Shown: positions 35,062 through 44,927 of the stretch, piece by piece
Layout of the letters: every line of letters starts with the position of its first letter
Numbering within the stretch: the first letter of the stretch is position 1
Origin: Linnemannia elongata
Lineage: Eukaryota; Mortierellomycota; Mortierellomycetes; Mortierellales; Mortierellaceae
NCBI GenBank assembly: GCA_036320915.1
Contig: JAXBDG010000005.1
Coordinates: 2,424,001 to 2,488,000, forward strand
DNA: 64,000 nt
Direction: 5' to 3'
Notes under the pieces: model-generated
Database searches by the model: none
What the model was told of the DNA's origin: nothing
What the model saw: only the letters and a program-made list of their open reading frames with translations
Translations under genes and position numbers: made by a program

Positions 35062-37076
35062 CTAAAGTTGCCCAATGGAACCTTGATCAGGAGTTGAGGT
35101 CGATGTTGCATTGACATTCTGCGATTCACCTCCGCCAGCCACGACAGCAACGTTGGGTCTAGGGTGGCTCGAGAATTGAATATCCTGAAGCTGCTGTTCA
35201 GAAATGGCGTTGGCATTGAAACTGGGTGCGTTTGTAGCTGCAGTTGGAGTTGAAGTGGTTGTCGAGGGTGAAGGCTGTTGCTGAGAGTAGGGCTGGGCTG
35301 GGGCACTGAAGGACTGTGACGACGTGAAGGGAGTTGGCTGAGTAGCAGTGGACATTGCGTTAACATGTTGTTGTCCTATATATGTCTCGTATATCTGACC
35401 AGGGAGGGGGCCTTGTTGAGGAAATTGTTGCGGGAATGGCTGCTCCGAGTACTGTTGAGGGTATTGTTGAGGGAACTGTTGAGACTGAGAGAATTGCTGG
35501 GGGAATTGCTGAGGGTACAGCTGATACTGGGGTTGACTTTGAGCGCCTAGTGGCAGAGGTGGAAGCGGTGATTCCAAGATGGGTGCATTACTGAATCCGT
35601 TGACCGCGTTACCGCCTGGAGGAGGAAGGAGAGTGTTTCCGTCAAGAGGTTCCAACTTGGTATCGGGATACTGAGGCTCTTCGGCCTTCTTCGCCTCGCG
35701 TTGTTGTTTCTTGCGTCGCCAGTAGAAAAAGCCAGCGACCCCAAGCACAACAGCTATGGCCGCACAAACACCACCGATGATGCCCGCTTTTTTACTCGCC
35801 ACCTTTTGATCTTCCCAGTCGCCTGACATCATCAAGCCGTAGAGGCCTCCCGGTTGAGTGCTGTATGCCAATGCCCAGGTAGATGCGCCACCATTGGGTC
35901 CTGGGACTGGAACAACGCCTTGAAGAATGGCGTCTTTCCGTTCATCGACCGTTGCCACCTTGGTGATCGTGCTACCATCTGTTGAAAAAACGAGACGCTT
36001 TCCATTTGACTAAGAAGTGGTTTAGAAGTTAGTGAAAAGATTTAGTTATTACTCATGTAATTCACTTTGTTTTTCCTGCGTGTCAATATATCCTAAAAAA
36101 AGGTCATTCCATTATCTGAGGGTTCATACCGCGCAGGAGAAGTAAGAGAGACCATTGACACTGGCGTACATGCTTCGTTCAATCACCCCGCACTCACTCA
36201 TCTCACTCGCATCCAAGCTAGCGCTAGTCGAAGTTCCATTGCCTTGTGGAGGTAGACCCTGTGAATTCAGGCTGATTGTTTGTCCTCCAGATGAGGTGAC
36301 CGTGACAAGCTTATTGTTGGTGTATCCAAATGCCTTAGGAGTGGATGTCTAATGAGAAAACAACAACAACGAAAGAAGTGTTAAAAGAGAGCGATATGAG
36401 AAACTTAACATCCTCAATAAAATACAGCAAGAATTCGTGATGGTTAATTTTTTTGCCTTACAGAGGTGCTCAATGAAGTGTTAATAAGGGTGGTGAACTT
36501 CTTGGTTGTTCGATCAAGCACCTCGAACGAGTACCCCGAAGATTTATACATGGCGAGCACAAAGTTCGATGGGGCTCCTGCAGTCGCGCTAGGCAGAACA
36601 TACAAGTAGCCGCTGCATTGTCCCGAATTCACGAGGCAAGAGTATTCGCTGGTTGTGACCACATTATTGAACCCAACGCCTACAGCTGGACCTCCGATGA
36701 CCCAGCCGCCGGAGCTAGAGTTCTGGGGTGGAGGAGGGGTATAAAACAAGCCACGGATATTCGTAGGGGAGTAGATACTCGATGACCATGGATTCGTATT
36801 CTTGACCCCAGATATGATTGCAAACGCTCCGCTGTCGTCTGCGGCACACCAGTAGCCTCGGCTGTCGATCGGCAGAACGCCTGAGGTGGCACCGTTGACG
36901 AGGATTGAACTTAAAGATGTCCACTGAATCGATGCCAAAGAGGTTGGGTTCTTTTGACTCTGATAGATCACGACCGCTGGGGGTCTGCTCCTGTACGCTT
37001 GTGAGTCGTCGAGGGTGGCGAGGAAGACAGTATCGCTGTTGGAGGCAACGCAGAGAGGAGGCTCGGTAGTAGCCAT
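35062..37076 (-). CDS. Single-pass membrane protein with PQQ-rich cytosolic tail
   Basis: Three exons, 37076-36462, 36348-36130 and 36009-35062 (all phase 0), 593 residues. The N-terminal ~370 residues alternate beta-rich stretches with Gly/Ser/Pro loops (for example GYWCAADDSGAFAIISGV and GGWVIGGPAVGVGFNN). Repeated 'value-of-field' style motifs suggest a beta-propeller-like or lectin-like ectodomain, but no family is recognised. A single transmembrane helix follows (AGIIGGVCAAIAVVLGVAGFFYW), then a basic stop-transfer RRKKQQREAKK. The tail is Pro/Gln-rich, with repeats of FPQQ/YPQQ around residues 435-475. There is no obvious cleaved signal peptide, so the helix may act as the signal anchor. 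The layout resembles fungal surface sensors, but that is inference. Confidence 0.8.
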
Positions 37077-37899
37077 TTCGAGTGTATCAATATGGCGGAA
37101 AGAAAGAGGGTGATGGAGGGGACGCGGAGATAAGAGTGGAGGAGGAAAAGAAGAAGAGTAGATGACTAAAGAGAAGATAAAATAACCAAGGGAGTGAGTG
37201 TTGAGCAAAGGGGGAAAAAATGAGACGCCGCATTGATACCAAGATGCGTCGACTTTGTTTTTTTGTCGCTCATCGGATAGTTAATTTTTGTATGTTTTTG
37301 CCGATCTCTTTGTGTCCAAAGAAGGGGAAGAGTAGAGAGAAGACGCCGCTCTCTTGACAAGATTTGTTTATTTGGCTATCCACTCACTGGAAAGTTCTTC
37401 TGATTCCGAAGAGCGCTCGATCTTGCTCTGAGAAAGAGCAAAGGGCATGTCGAAAGCGCCGCGTTTTTTTATTTTTTTTTTTTAATTTTTTTTTTATGTT
37501 ATTGTACAAGACCCGCGGCTTCGCTCGCGGAGGGAGTGTGGAAGCATTGGAGTTACCCATTCGCCCAACACAATACTTGAATAGCTTGAGAAAGTTACAA
37601 ACGTGTGTCAGTGTCTACAAACTAATATTCAACATTTGCAAAGTCGTGCTGATTGACCCGAATAGGACTACATTTGCAAAGAATTTTCGATCCCCTTTTC
37701 CAGGCACCACACGAATGCAGCCTCTGCCCTGACCATTGCTTTGACCTTTCTGTGCTTGTGCGCCTGGGAGGATTTTTTTTTTGATGGAAACTGTGACTGC
37801 GAACATCGAGAGAAAGGAGAAGAGTGAAGAGGTACGAACATCCCTTTTTACTCCAGCAAAAAAAACCAGCTAGACGACCGCCAAAGTCAACAAACGACG
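37077..37899. promoter_or_regulatory. Divergent upstream region
   Basis: 823 bp between two start codons facing away from each other. It holds a T-rich patch at 37465-37498 and no recognisable gene or defined binding site. Confidence 0.4.
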
Positions 37900-39687
37900 A
37901 TGAACACGTTTCAAGTCAGGTACATCGAGGTCACACCGGGACAGGACATCTCGGCCAAAAACTGGGCGATGCTGTCTGATGCGACTGACGTCAACTCGTT
38001 GGAATCCCTCTGGACATCACAAGTCCTTTATACCCTCCGCTCGTCGACCAGTCAAGAGGACCTGGAGGCCTTTTCGCGACTTTCTCGACAAACGAAACGC
38101 GATCGAGCAGCGATCTTTCAGGCTGTGATTGTTGATGTATGTCTCGTTTGTGAAGGGGTGGTAGGCGCAAACCTTCTCTTCCCAAGAAATAATAATAACA
38201 ATAATTTGATCAATATTAACTTGACGACTCTCACTTTGTCGTAGCTTAATCACCTACGAGCGCTTCGCCCTATCGTGTCCCGTCAGGAGATCGTGGTTGC
38301 GGAAGATCATACAGATGAACTGGAGAGAACCCTGCATCGGAAACGGAAACTGGTTGAGAATCAAGGAAAGCCAGTCAAGCGTGTCCTCGCTTCATTGTCC
38401 TCTTCAACTGCATCCATCTCCGCCAACTCTATCTCCACCTCCTCTTTGACTACTACCAGTACAGTCACTTCTTCCGACAGTTCACTCAAGCCAGAGCCTA
38501 CAGAAGCAGGATCAGCAACTGGAAACACCATCCACAACAAAGGTGCTTATCGACCGCCTATGGACTCGCCCAAGATCCTCTCTTCAGGTGCCCTGTCCGC
38601 GTTTGAGAAACAAGCAGCTCAAAAGGGCGATGTTTGGACATTAAAGACCGGGACCGTTGTGGACGATGTTATTGTCGAGTACGCACGTAGTTCCAAGGCA
38701 GAGTCAGCAGCACATTCGTTCATATTTGATACGTCCAACCCTGATCTGATGGAGCGATTTTCGGAGGAAGAGCAGGATGAGATCCTTGCACCCAAGACAC
38801 GTGCACCAGAAAACGACCCCGACTTGGTCCAGTACTTGATGACTTTCAACCACTCGACCATGAGGAAGCTACGGGCACGGCTACGCGACAACGATGCCGA
38901 CCAAGTGGACGACAACAAGGACCACCTAGTGACCGATCGACGATGGGTCTACAAGACCGTCTTGGGGATGGCAGATGTCTTTGACGGGTCTCGACGGCGA
39001 TACCGCCAAGTCCAAACCGAGCGGTGGCTAGAACTCCACCTATGGCGACTGATCGACGAGCACGTCTTCGACCATCCAGACATCCAGTTGGTCCGTGGAG
39101 AATCGACAAGTATGGCGAGCACGTTTAGGAAAAATGGAACTTGTCGAGGAGGCTCGGAGCGGAAAAAGATGGGTCGCAGGATCGACGGTCTCTACGTGAG
39201 CTGCCATCAAGACATGGAGCTTGGCGGGATAGAGCTCGGTATGGACGAGCAAGATGCAGTCGGGACAAAGTACCAATATGATGGACTCAAGTTACAAAAG
39301 TTATTAAAGGATCAACTGGACTACGCCCTCCTCCACTCAACAGCGACCAAGACGGATTTTGAGACACTAGGACTACAGCTGTCGGGGAGGACTATGCAGG
39401 TTCTAACGATGGACTGGGTCGGTGGTAAGTTCTACCGGTTTAGGAGAGAAAACCCTGAGAAGCTACCTCTGGACGCGTCGAATATCTCGGATCTTTTGGT
39501 GGTGATGTCGACGATTATGAGGTTTCATGCCCGGATGCAAGAGAATGCTGCAAGGCCTGGGTCGGTCACGTCTGAGGAGCTTTCGTCAAGGCTCTTAGGG
39601 TCATCCTCGAGCACACCGAAAAAAAATCGACATCGACCACTCCCTACTGCGGTCAGTCCATCATCTAGTCAGCAAACGCGACCGTGA
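37900..39687 (+). CDS. Uncharacterised protein with possible PD-(D/E)XK-like core
   Basis: Two exons, 37900-38136 and 38245-39687 (phase 0), 559 residues. The N-terminus is a short globular piece; residues ~105-170 are Ser/Thr-rich and likely disordered. A conserved-looking core follows from about PKILSSGALSAFEKQA to FYRFRRENPEKLPL. It contains the ordered pattern GRRIDGLYV, LGGIELG, then D-G-L-K-L-Q-K-LLKDQLDYAL. The order R-x-DG ... E-x-G ... D-x-x-K ... K-D recalls uncharacterised proteins abundant in Mucoromycota and is compatible with a PD-(D/E)XK nuclease-type fold. That is structural inference, not a recognised domain hit. The C-terminus is Ser-rich with a basic patch (PKKNRHRP). The next gene starts 320 bp downstream on the same strand. 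Confidence 0.72.
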
Positions 39688-40007
39688 ATAAAGTGGTGTT
39701 ATTTATTATTGCTTTCGTTGTTGTTCGAAAACAGGCGCTAGCGATGCTCTCAAGGTGGCGGAGCAGATGCAAAAAAGGTGCCAGGATGACGGAGCTGAAA
39801 AATACAGGGTTCAAAAAATGGCGTGTCTCTTTTTTTTTTTTTTTGCTCTTTCCTCTTTTCCACTATTCACACTTCATTCCTCTGCAGCACAATCGCCGCC
39901 CTCATCACTCTCCATCAACCACCCGCCTCCCCTCTGTACACCCCACGATCATCCACCCACTTTCTCACACCCCTACCTTACCCTCCCTCCACCAAAACAC
40001 CCCAACT

Positions 40008-43000
40008 ATGGCGACAACAGCACCTACCCATGCCACCATATCATCCCTTCCCCCAGAACTAATCGCCCAAATCGCCCTTCGTCTCCGACCCACCGACCTA
40101 CTCCACTGCACACTCACCAACCGAGAATGGCTCCTTGTCTTCACCCCACAGCTCTGGCGGTTCATCACGGTTGACGAGTTCACGCATACGCTCCCTACGT
40201 CTTCGAGAATAAACTCAACACTCCCTACCTTGCAAAAGTTTAGCGCCTCGATTGCGTGTGGCGGGTTGGTTGAGAAGGGGCATTTGGTCGAGGGACTACA
40301 TCTTGGGTACTATGAGGTTCTTGAGTTGTTGGGGTCTCCTACCTCTCTTTCAGCTGGTTGTGGAGAAGAAGGAGAAGAAGTTGAGGAAGGATCAGGAACG
40401 ACAGAAAAGCACCACACCGATGACAACGACGACACGGACAACAAGGGCAGCAAGAGCGCCAAGGACGAGAACGACAGCTGCGATCGACAGTCGACAAGAG
40501 AATTCAAATCTATGTGCACAAACCTGCTTAGACTCCACGTCGGTTCCGGAATCGACCCAGCGGACAGGAACTTTGGCGCCATATACTCAACAACTTCCTC
40601 TGCCACCACTACCACCACTACCACTACGACTGCTAGAACCCCGTTTGCGTTTGGAAACGCTTTTGCCTTTGGGACCGCTTCCCCTGCATCTGGAACCACC
40701 ACACCATTGTTTGGAAGCACATCTGGTTCCGCTGGAGGCACCACGGCGAACCTTGGAAGTATGTCTGGATTTGGGAACACTACCACGTCTGGAGCCGGTG
40801 GGAATAGTTTTGGATCAGGTGCACCTACTGCTACGTCAGGAGTCGGTGCCAGCACTTCTGGATTAGACGCTAGTACCTCTGAATTCAACGCCAGTACTTC
40901 TGGCTTTGGAGGCACATCCGGGTCCGGAGGCAGCGGTTCAGGCTTTGGAAATAGCGGCAGTATTGGCTTTGGCAATGGCAGTATCTCGGACTTGGGCACC
41001 ATCGGTAGTGCTGGCATGGGCACCCTCAGCAGCGCTGGTATGGGCACCTTCGGCGGTGCTGGCAACGGCAACAGCAGCAGTGCTGGCGTCAGCACCATCA
41101 GCAGTGCTGGCATCGGCAACAGAAGCAGAGCAGGCGTTGGCACCGTCAGCAGTGCTGGCATGGGTACTCTCAGCAGTGCTGGCATGGGCACCCTCAGCAG
41201 TGCCGGTATGGGCACTCTCAGTAGTGCTGGTATGGGCACCCTCAGCAGTGCCGGTATGGGCACTCTCAGTAGTGCTGGTATGGGCACCCTCAGCAGTGCC
41301 GGTATGGGCACTCTCAGTAGTGCTGGTATGGGCACCCTCAGCAGTGCCGGTATGGGCACTCTCAGTAGTGCCGGGTTAGGCGGCACCACTTCTGGCTTTG
41401 GTAGTACAGCGTCGGGCTTTGGGAGCACCACTACTGGAGTCGGAACCGGTACTTCTGGATTCGGAGGTACGACTGAATTCGGTGGCGGCACCACTTCCAG
41501 CTTTAGTGCCTCAACCTCTAGATCTGGCAGTGTTACATCTGGAATCGGCTCCTCGGGCTTTGGGAACACCTCTGGATCCGGAAGCACGTCAGGATTCGGT
41601 GGTGGCACAACGACTAGCTTTGGCGACAGCAGCAGCAGTGCCGGCTTTGGCGGTACCGCATTTGGCTTAGGAAGCATTGCCTCTGCCTTAGAAAGCATAA
41701 CCTCTGAATCAGGAAGCACCACCCCTGGATTCGGAAGCACAACCTCTGGATTCGGCACTACCGCTGGCTTCGGAAGAGCGGCCTCTGCCTCCGGAAGCAC
41801 CATCTCCAGCTTCGGCGGAACCACTCCTGGCTTGAGTAGTACCATGTCGGGTTTTGGAAGTGCCACCACTGGAGTTGGTGCCGGTACTTCTGGATTCGGA
41901 GGCTCAAGTGGATTTGGCGGCGGCATCACTTCTGCCTTTAGTACCCCCACGCCCGGATTTGGCAGTGGCACATCTGGTACTCGCACCACCTCGGGCTTTG
42001 GAAGCACGTCTGGATTTGGTGGTGGTACCATATCTGGCTTTGGCTTTAGCGGCAGTAACACAACTCTTGGACCTGCCAGTGCCTCGGGCTTTGGCAATAC
42101 CGCTGGATTTGGCACCGCGTCTGGATTTGGAAGCAACTCTGGACTTGGAAGTGTTGGTGCCACAGCCCCTTCAGTTCATGGCTCAGAGTCCCTGACCCAC
42201 AACGCTCCGATCCCTGCTCCCTCAACCGACCCCACCCCTACCGTTCTGTCTGGATCTGCGTTTGAAGCTACGGGAGTGGTCACAGGAGCCACATTCATGA
42301 CTCCATTAGGCACGGGATCAACAGTTGCCCCTGACGACAACAGGACCTCATCAATCTTAGGAGGCCCACCAGTTGACATAAACACCTGGAGAATCAGGAG
42401 TTCCATCCCTACACAGCGACACCAACTCATCGACCACCCCATCGACCTTTCCTTCTTAGTCTTGCTTCTCCATCAAAACAACCAGCTTCGGCAGTTGAGT
42501 CTCAAAGGGCGACTTTTGGATTTCTTTGGTGGCGTGGTTGGAGATCTCGCGGATGTGTTTAGTGCTCTGCCAGCCAGTCTTGTTAGCCTGAGGCTCAATG
42601 GGTTCCGGGGCTCATCGTTGAATCCGATGGCGAGACTTACTTCTGAGCAACGCAAGGCTATCGAGGAGAAGGAGGAGAAGGAGGAGGGAGGGTCTTCTTC
42701 TCGACAGCGTCGTCGATGGTCGCCACCTCTGCCGTCCCCATTACCTCAGCTGCAGACTCTACATGCTCTTCGAAAGATCCAGATCCTCGCTTGTCGAATC
42801 AGCGATTCACTTATCGTCTCACTCTTCGAGAGAAGTCCCAATTTGCAATCACTCCGCATAACCGCCCGCAAGGGCCATGTCATCCACGCCGATATCACAA
42901 CCGCTCTTCGAAACTCTTGTCCACGCCTCAATGAGCTCACTCTGTCCGGGGAGCTAGGAACTGACAAGGACCTTGCTCGGATGATCTCTTCCAGCACGGC

Positions 43001-43799
43001 CGGATGGGTCACCCTTGCGATCCCGGCCAAAAAGCCCTATCTGTTCGATCTCTATGGGCCTATTCACAACGAGGAGCCACGATCGCCCTTTGGATCGCTT
43101 TCGACGGCCGCCTTACTCGAACACGTGTCGACACTGGAGAATTTGCTGATGGACAAATGCCCGGGATTTTTGAGCCGCGACGTTCATCGACTTCTTTGTT
43201 CTGCCCCTCGACTACGCCGGTTGATGCTCATGTCCCTCTCCTCTCAAAGTGGAAACGGTGCCCACTTACATGCCCACGATCTGATGGATATTTCTTCCAG
43301 CGAGCAACAGTGGGCATGTCGATCACTTGAAGAGTTCTCATGCGAGATCATTGGTGTACCCCGACCTGACATGGGACTCGAAGTCACGACCCTAGTCGAT
43401 CCACAGAGCCCGCACTCCCTATCGGCTCTGGAAGCAAGCTACGTAGTCCATCGGAAGATATACAGTCGATTCGCACAGCTCCCTCATCTCAGTAGGCTTG
43501 TACTCGGGAAAGGGCAATCAGGCGGCGCATCCAGTGTGCACAGTGGATCGTATCTCTCCATGTCACTCGAGAGTGGGTTGAACATCCTGGGTGACTTGAA
43601 AGAGCTCCAGACTGTCGACTGTGACGAGTTCACGACAAAATTCTGGACCGATCCTGTTCAGCAGTGGGCGAGGGACCATTGGCCGCAATACAACGAAAAG
43701 GGTGATCAATCTCCACCTCGTTTTACCTTTTGGCAGCTGGCTGGGTGTTGGGATACAGGAGTTTCTGTCTTCAATGAACCCTTTCATGACCGCATGTAG
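40008..43799 (+). CDS. F-box/LRR protein with an internal FG-repeat domain
   Basis: A single-exon 1263-residue protein. The ATG at 40008 is chosen because an F-box follows at once (residues ~11-56: SSLPPELIAQIALRLRPTDL ... TPQLWRFITV); the open frame extends further upstream but lacks this context. Next come an acidic stretch (about 120-165) and a long Gly/Ser/Thr region (about 184-720) with roughly 30 FG dipeptides, mostly GFG or SFG. Within it are nine perfect copies of SSAGMGTL. A C-terminal leucine-rich-repeat region follows (about 770-1263, for example NLQSLRITA and APRLRRLMLMSL). F-box proteins recruit substrates to SCF (Skp1-cullin) ubiquitin ligases, usually through LRRs. The FG region is unusual for the family and resembles nucleoporin FG domains. 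Substrate unknown. Confidence 0.88.
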   Translation: MATTAPTHATISSLPPELIAQIALRLRPTDLLHCTLTNREWLLVFTPQLWRFITVDEFTHTLPTSSRINSTLPTLQKFSASIACGGLVEKGHLVEGLHLGYYEVLELLGSPTSLSAGCGEEGEEVEEGSGTTEKHHTDDNDDTDNKGSKSAKDENDSCDRQSTREFKSMCTNLLRLHVGSGIDPADRNFGAIYSTTSSATTTTTTTTTARTPFAFGNAFAFGTASPASGTTTPLFGSTSGSAGGTTANLGSMSGFGNTTTSGAGGNSFGSGAPTATSGVGASTSGLDASTSEFNASTSGFGGTSGSGGSGSGFGNSGSIGFGNGSISDLGTIGSAGMGTLSSAGMGTFGGAGNGNSSSAGVSTISSAGIGNRSRAGVGTVSSAGMGTLSSAGMGTLSSAGMGTLSSAGMGTLSSAGMGTLSSAGMGTLSSAGMGTLSSAGMGTLSSAGMGTLSSAGLGGTTSGFGSTASGFGSTTTGVGTGTSGFGGTTEFGGGTTSSFSASTSRSGSVTSGIGSSGFGNTSGSGSTSGFGGGTTTSFGDSSSSAGFGGTAFGLGSIASALESITSESGSTTPGFGSTTSGFGTTAGFGRAASASGSTISSFGGTTPGLSSTMSGFGSATTGVGAGTSGFGGSSGFGGGITSAFSTPTPGFGSGTSGTRTTSGFGSTSGFGGGTISGFGFSGSNTTLGPASASGFGNTAGFGTASGFGSNSGLGSVGATAPSVHGSESLTHNAPIPAPSTDPTPTVLSGSAFEATGVVTGATFMTPLGTGSTVAPDDNRTSSILGGPPVDINTWRIRSSIPTQRHQLIDHPIDLSFLVLLLHQNNQLRQLSLKGRLLDFFGGVVGDLADVFSALPASLVSLRLNGFRGSSLNPMARLTSEQRKAIEEKEEKEEGGSSSRQRRRWSPPLPSPLPQLQTLHALRKIQILACRISDSLIVSLFERSPNLQSLRITARKGHVIHADITTALRNSCPRLNELTLSGELGTDKDLARMISSSTAGWVTLAIPAKKPYLFDLYGPIHNEEPRSPFGSLSTAALLEHVSTLENLLMDKCPGFLSRDVHRLLCSAPRLRRLMLMSLSSQSGNGAHLHAHDLMDISSSEQQWACRSLEEFSCEIIGVPRPDMGLEVTTLVDPQSPHSLSALEASYVVHRKIYSRFAQLPHLSRLVLGKGQSGGASSVHSGSYLSMSLESGLNILGDLKELQTVDCDEFTTKFWTDPVQQWARDHWPQYNEKGDQSPPRFTFWQLAGCWDTGVSVFNEPFHDRM
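41151..41373 (+). repeat. 24-bp coding minisatellite with 48-bp higher-order period
   Basis: Nine adjacent 24-bp units encode SSAGMGTL. Most alternate between two variants (gtgctggtatgggcaccctc and gtgccggtatgggcactctc), so a 48-bp block recurs almost unchanged. This indicates recent unequal crossing-over or slippage in whole 48-bp steps, which keeps the reading frame. Confidence 0.95.
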
Positions 43800-43930
43800 C
43801 ACCGTTCCTTTTCTTGTAATATAATATCATTCCTCACTCACAAATGAACAAGTGCATTAGTTTTTATTCAGCTGTGGAATAAAGATCGTGGTGATTTACA
43901 ATATTACTTCCTTTAACCCTGGGTTCTCTC

Positions 43931-44927
43931 TCACACGGGGATGGTTCTCGCACGGGCACGCGAATAGACGCCGACTTCTTCCTGGCAGTTGGGACAGGAA
44001 TGGACAATATCCTTACAGGAGGTCATGCATAACGGGAACAGGCAGCATCCGCAAGATGTGATCCCTGCAAGACACAACGCCAGTATCCCAATATACGTGC
44101 AGGATCCTAACACGATGTGAAATAAAAGAAAAAACCATAAATAACAGTAATAGGAGAAAAGAAGAAAGGGCATTGTGATCCGCATCCCTTATCCTCAATC
44201 AGTTTTATGATATGGACATAAGTTTCTCCCAATTGATGTCGCCTGTGTATGCTCCTGAACGAACACATAGGAAATGAGATGAGATGCAAAACAAACGTAA
44301 TCTGTTCATACCATTCTCAGTAGAAGTCTCTGTCAGGACGAGGTGATGACAACAAGGGCAGACCACAACTCCAGGTCTCGTTTTTAGGTCTTCGATCCGT
44401 GTTGGGGGTTTTGCGAGAACCAAAGGTGACGTTGCTACTGGAGCTGGTCCCAAATGCCGTTGACCATGAGGCGACTGTGGTACTTGTTGTTGATGTTGAT
44501 GTGGATATGGTTGGTAGTATGGCTGATGCTGCGGTTGCTGCTGATGCTGATGTTGATATTGATACGAGTTTTCATGTGTCGGTATTGCCTGGTACGGTGA
44601 CTTTGGTTGGTGCTGCTGATGATACTGGTGGTGTTGGTAAGGCGACTGCGGTGTTGAAGGTGAAGTAGTCGGTGAATGAGTAACTTGCTGGTTGTGTACA
44701 TGAGGATAGAGTCTTGGAGTTGCCGAGGAAGGACCAGCTGAGGGAGAAAGGGCAGGAGGAGCAGACGGCCCAGTATACTGATGGGTGCCTTGATGGGGTG
44801 AAGGTAGGTAAGGCGACGAGGGTGCTTCTGAGGTCAAGGTGTAAGGAGGTGGTTGTGAAGCTGGGTCGTCCTGGTCCTGGTCCTGGTCGTAATCATGTCT
44901 GAGAGGGGAGTATCCGTTCGGGTTCAT
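43931..44927 (-). CDS. LITAF-domain membrane-associated protein
   Basis: Two exons, 44927-44312 and 44106-43931, joined as AATG|GA to encode 263 residues. The first ~195 residues are Pro/Gln/His/Tyr-rich, with PPPY and SAPP-type motifs that could bind WW or ESCRT proteins. The C-terminal LITAF domain is clear: VVCPCCHH, a membrane-embedded stretch (YIGILALCLAGITSCGCCLF), then CKDIVHSCPNCQEEVGVY. The two CxxC pairs bind zinc and the hydrophobic segment inserts in the cytosolic leaflet of late endosomal/lysosomal membranes. In animals LITAF proteins act in endosomal sorting and degradation. A short alternative exon in the intron (near 44206-44253) would end in a stop and is not used. Confidence 0.9.

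Noticed and set aside
39684..40007. N-terminal extension of the F-box protein
   Set aside because: The frame is open, but the extension is Phe/His/Pro-rich low complexity encoded by a pyrimidine tract typical of leaders here. The ATG at 40008 is immediately followed by the F-box.
40310..42163. 617-codon minus-strand open frame rich in Pro/Leu/Val opposite the F-box gene
   Set aside because: It is the mirror of the Gly/Ser-repeat coding sequence. Codon bias of the sense repeats keeps the antisense free of stops, and the F-box and LRR domains are on the plus strand.
44205..44254. Extra LITAF exon encoding GAYTGDINWEKL
   Set aside because: Although it has an acceptor-like cag, the frame ends in a stop and it would separate the two halves of the LITAF domain. 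Skipping it gives a perfect LITAF sequence.
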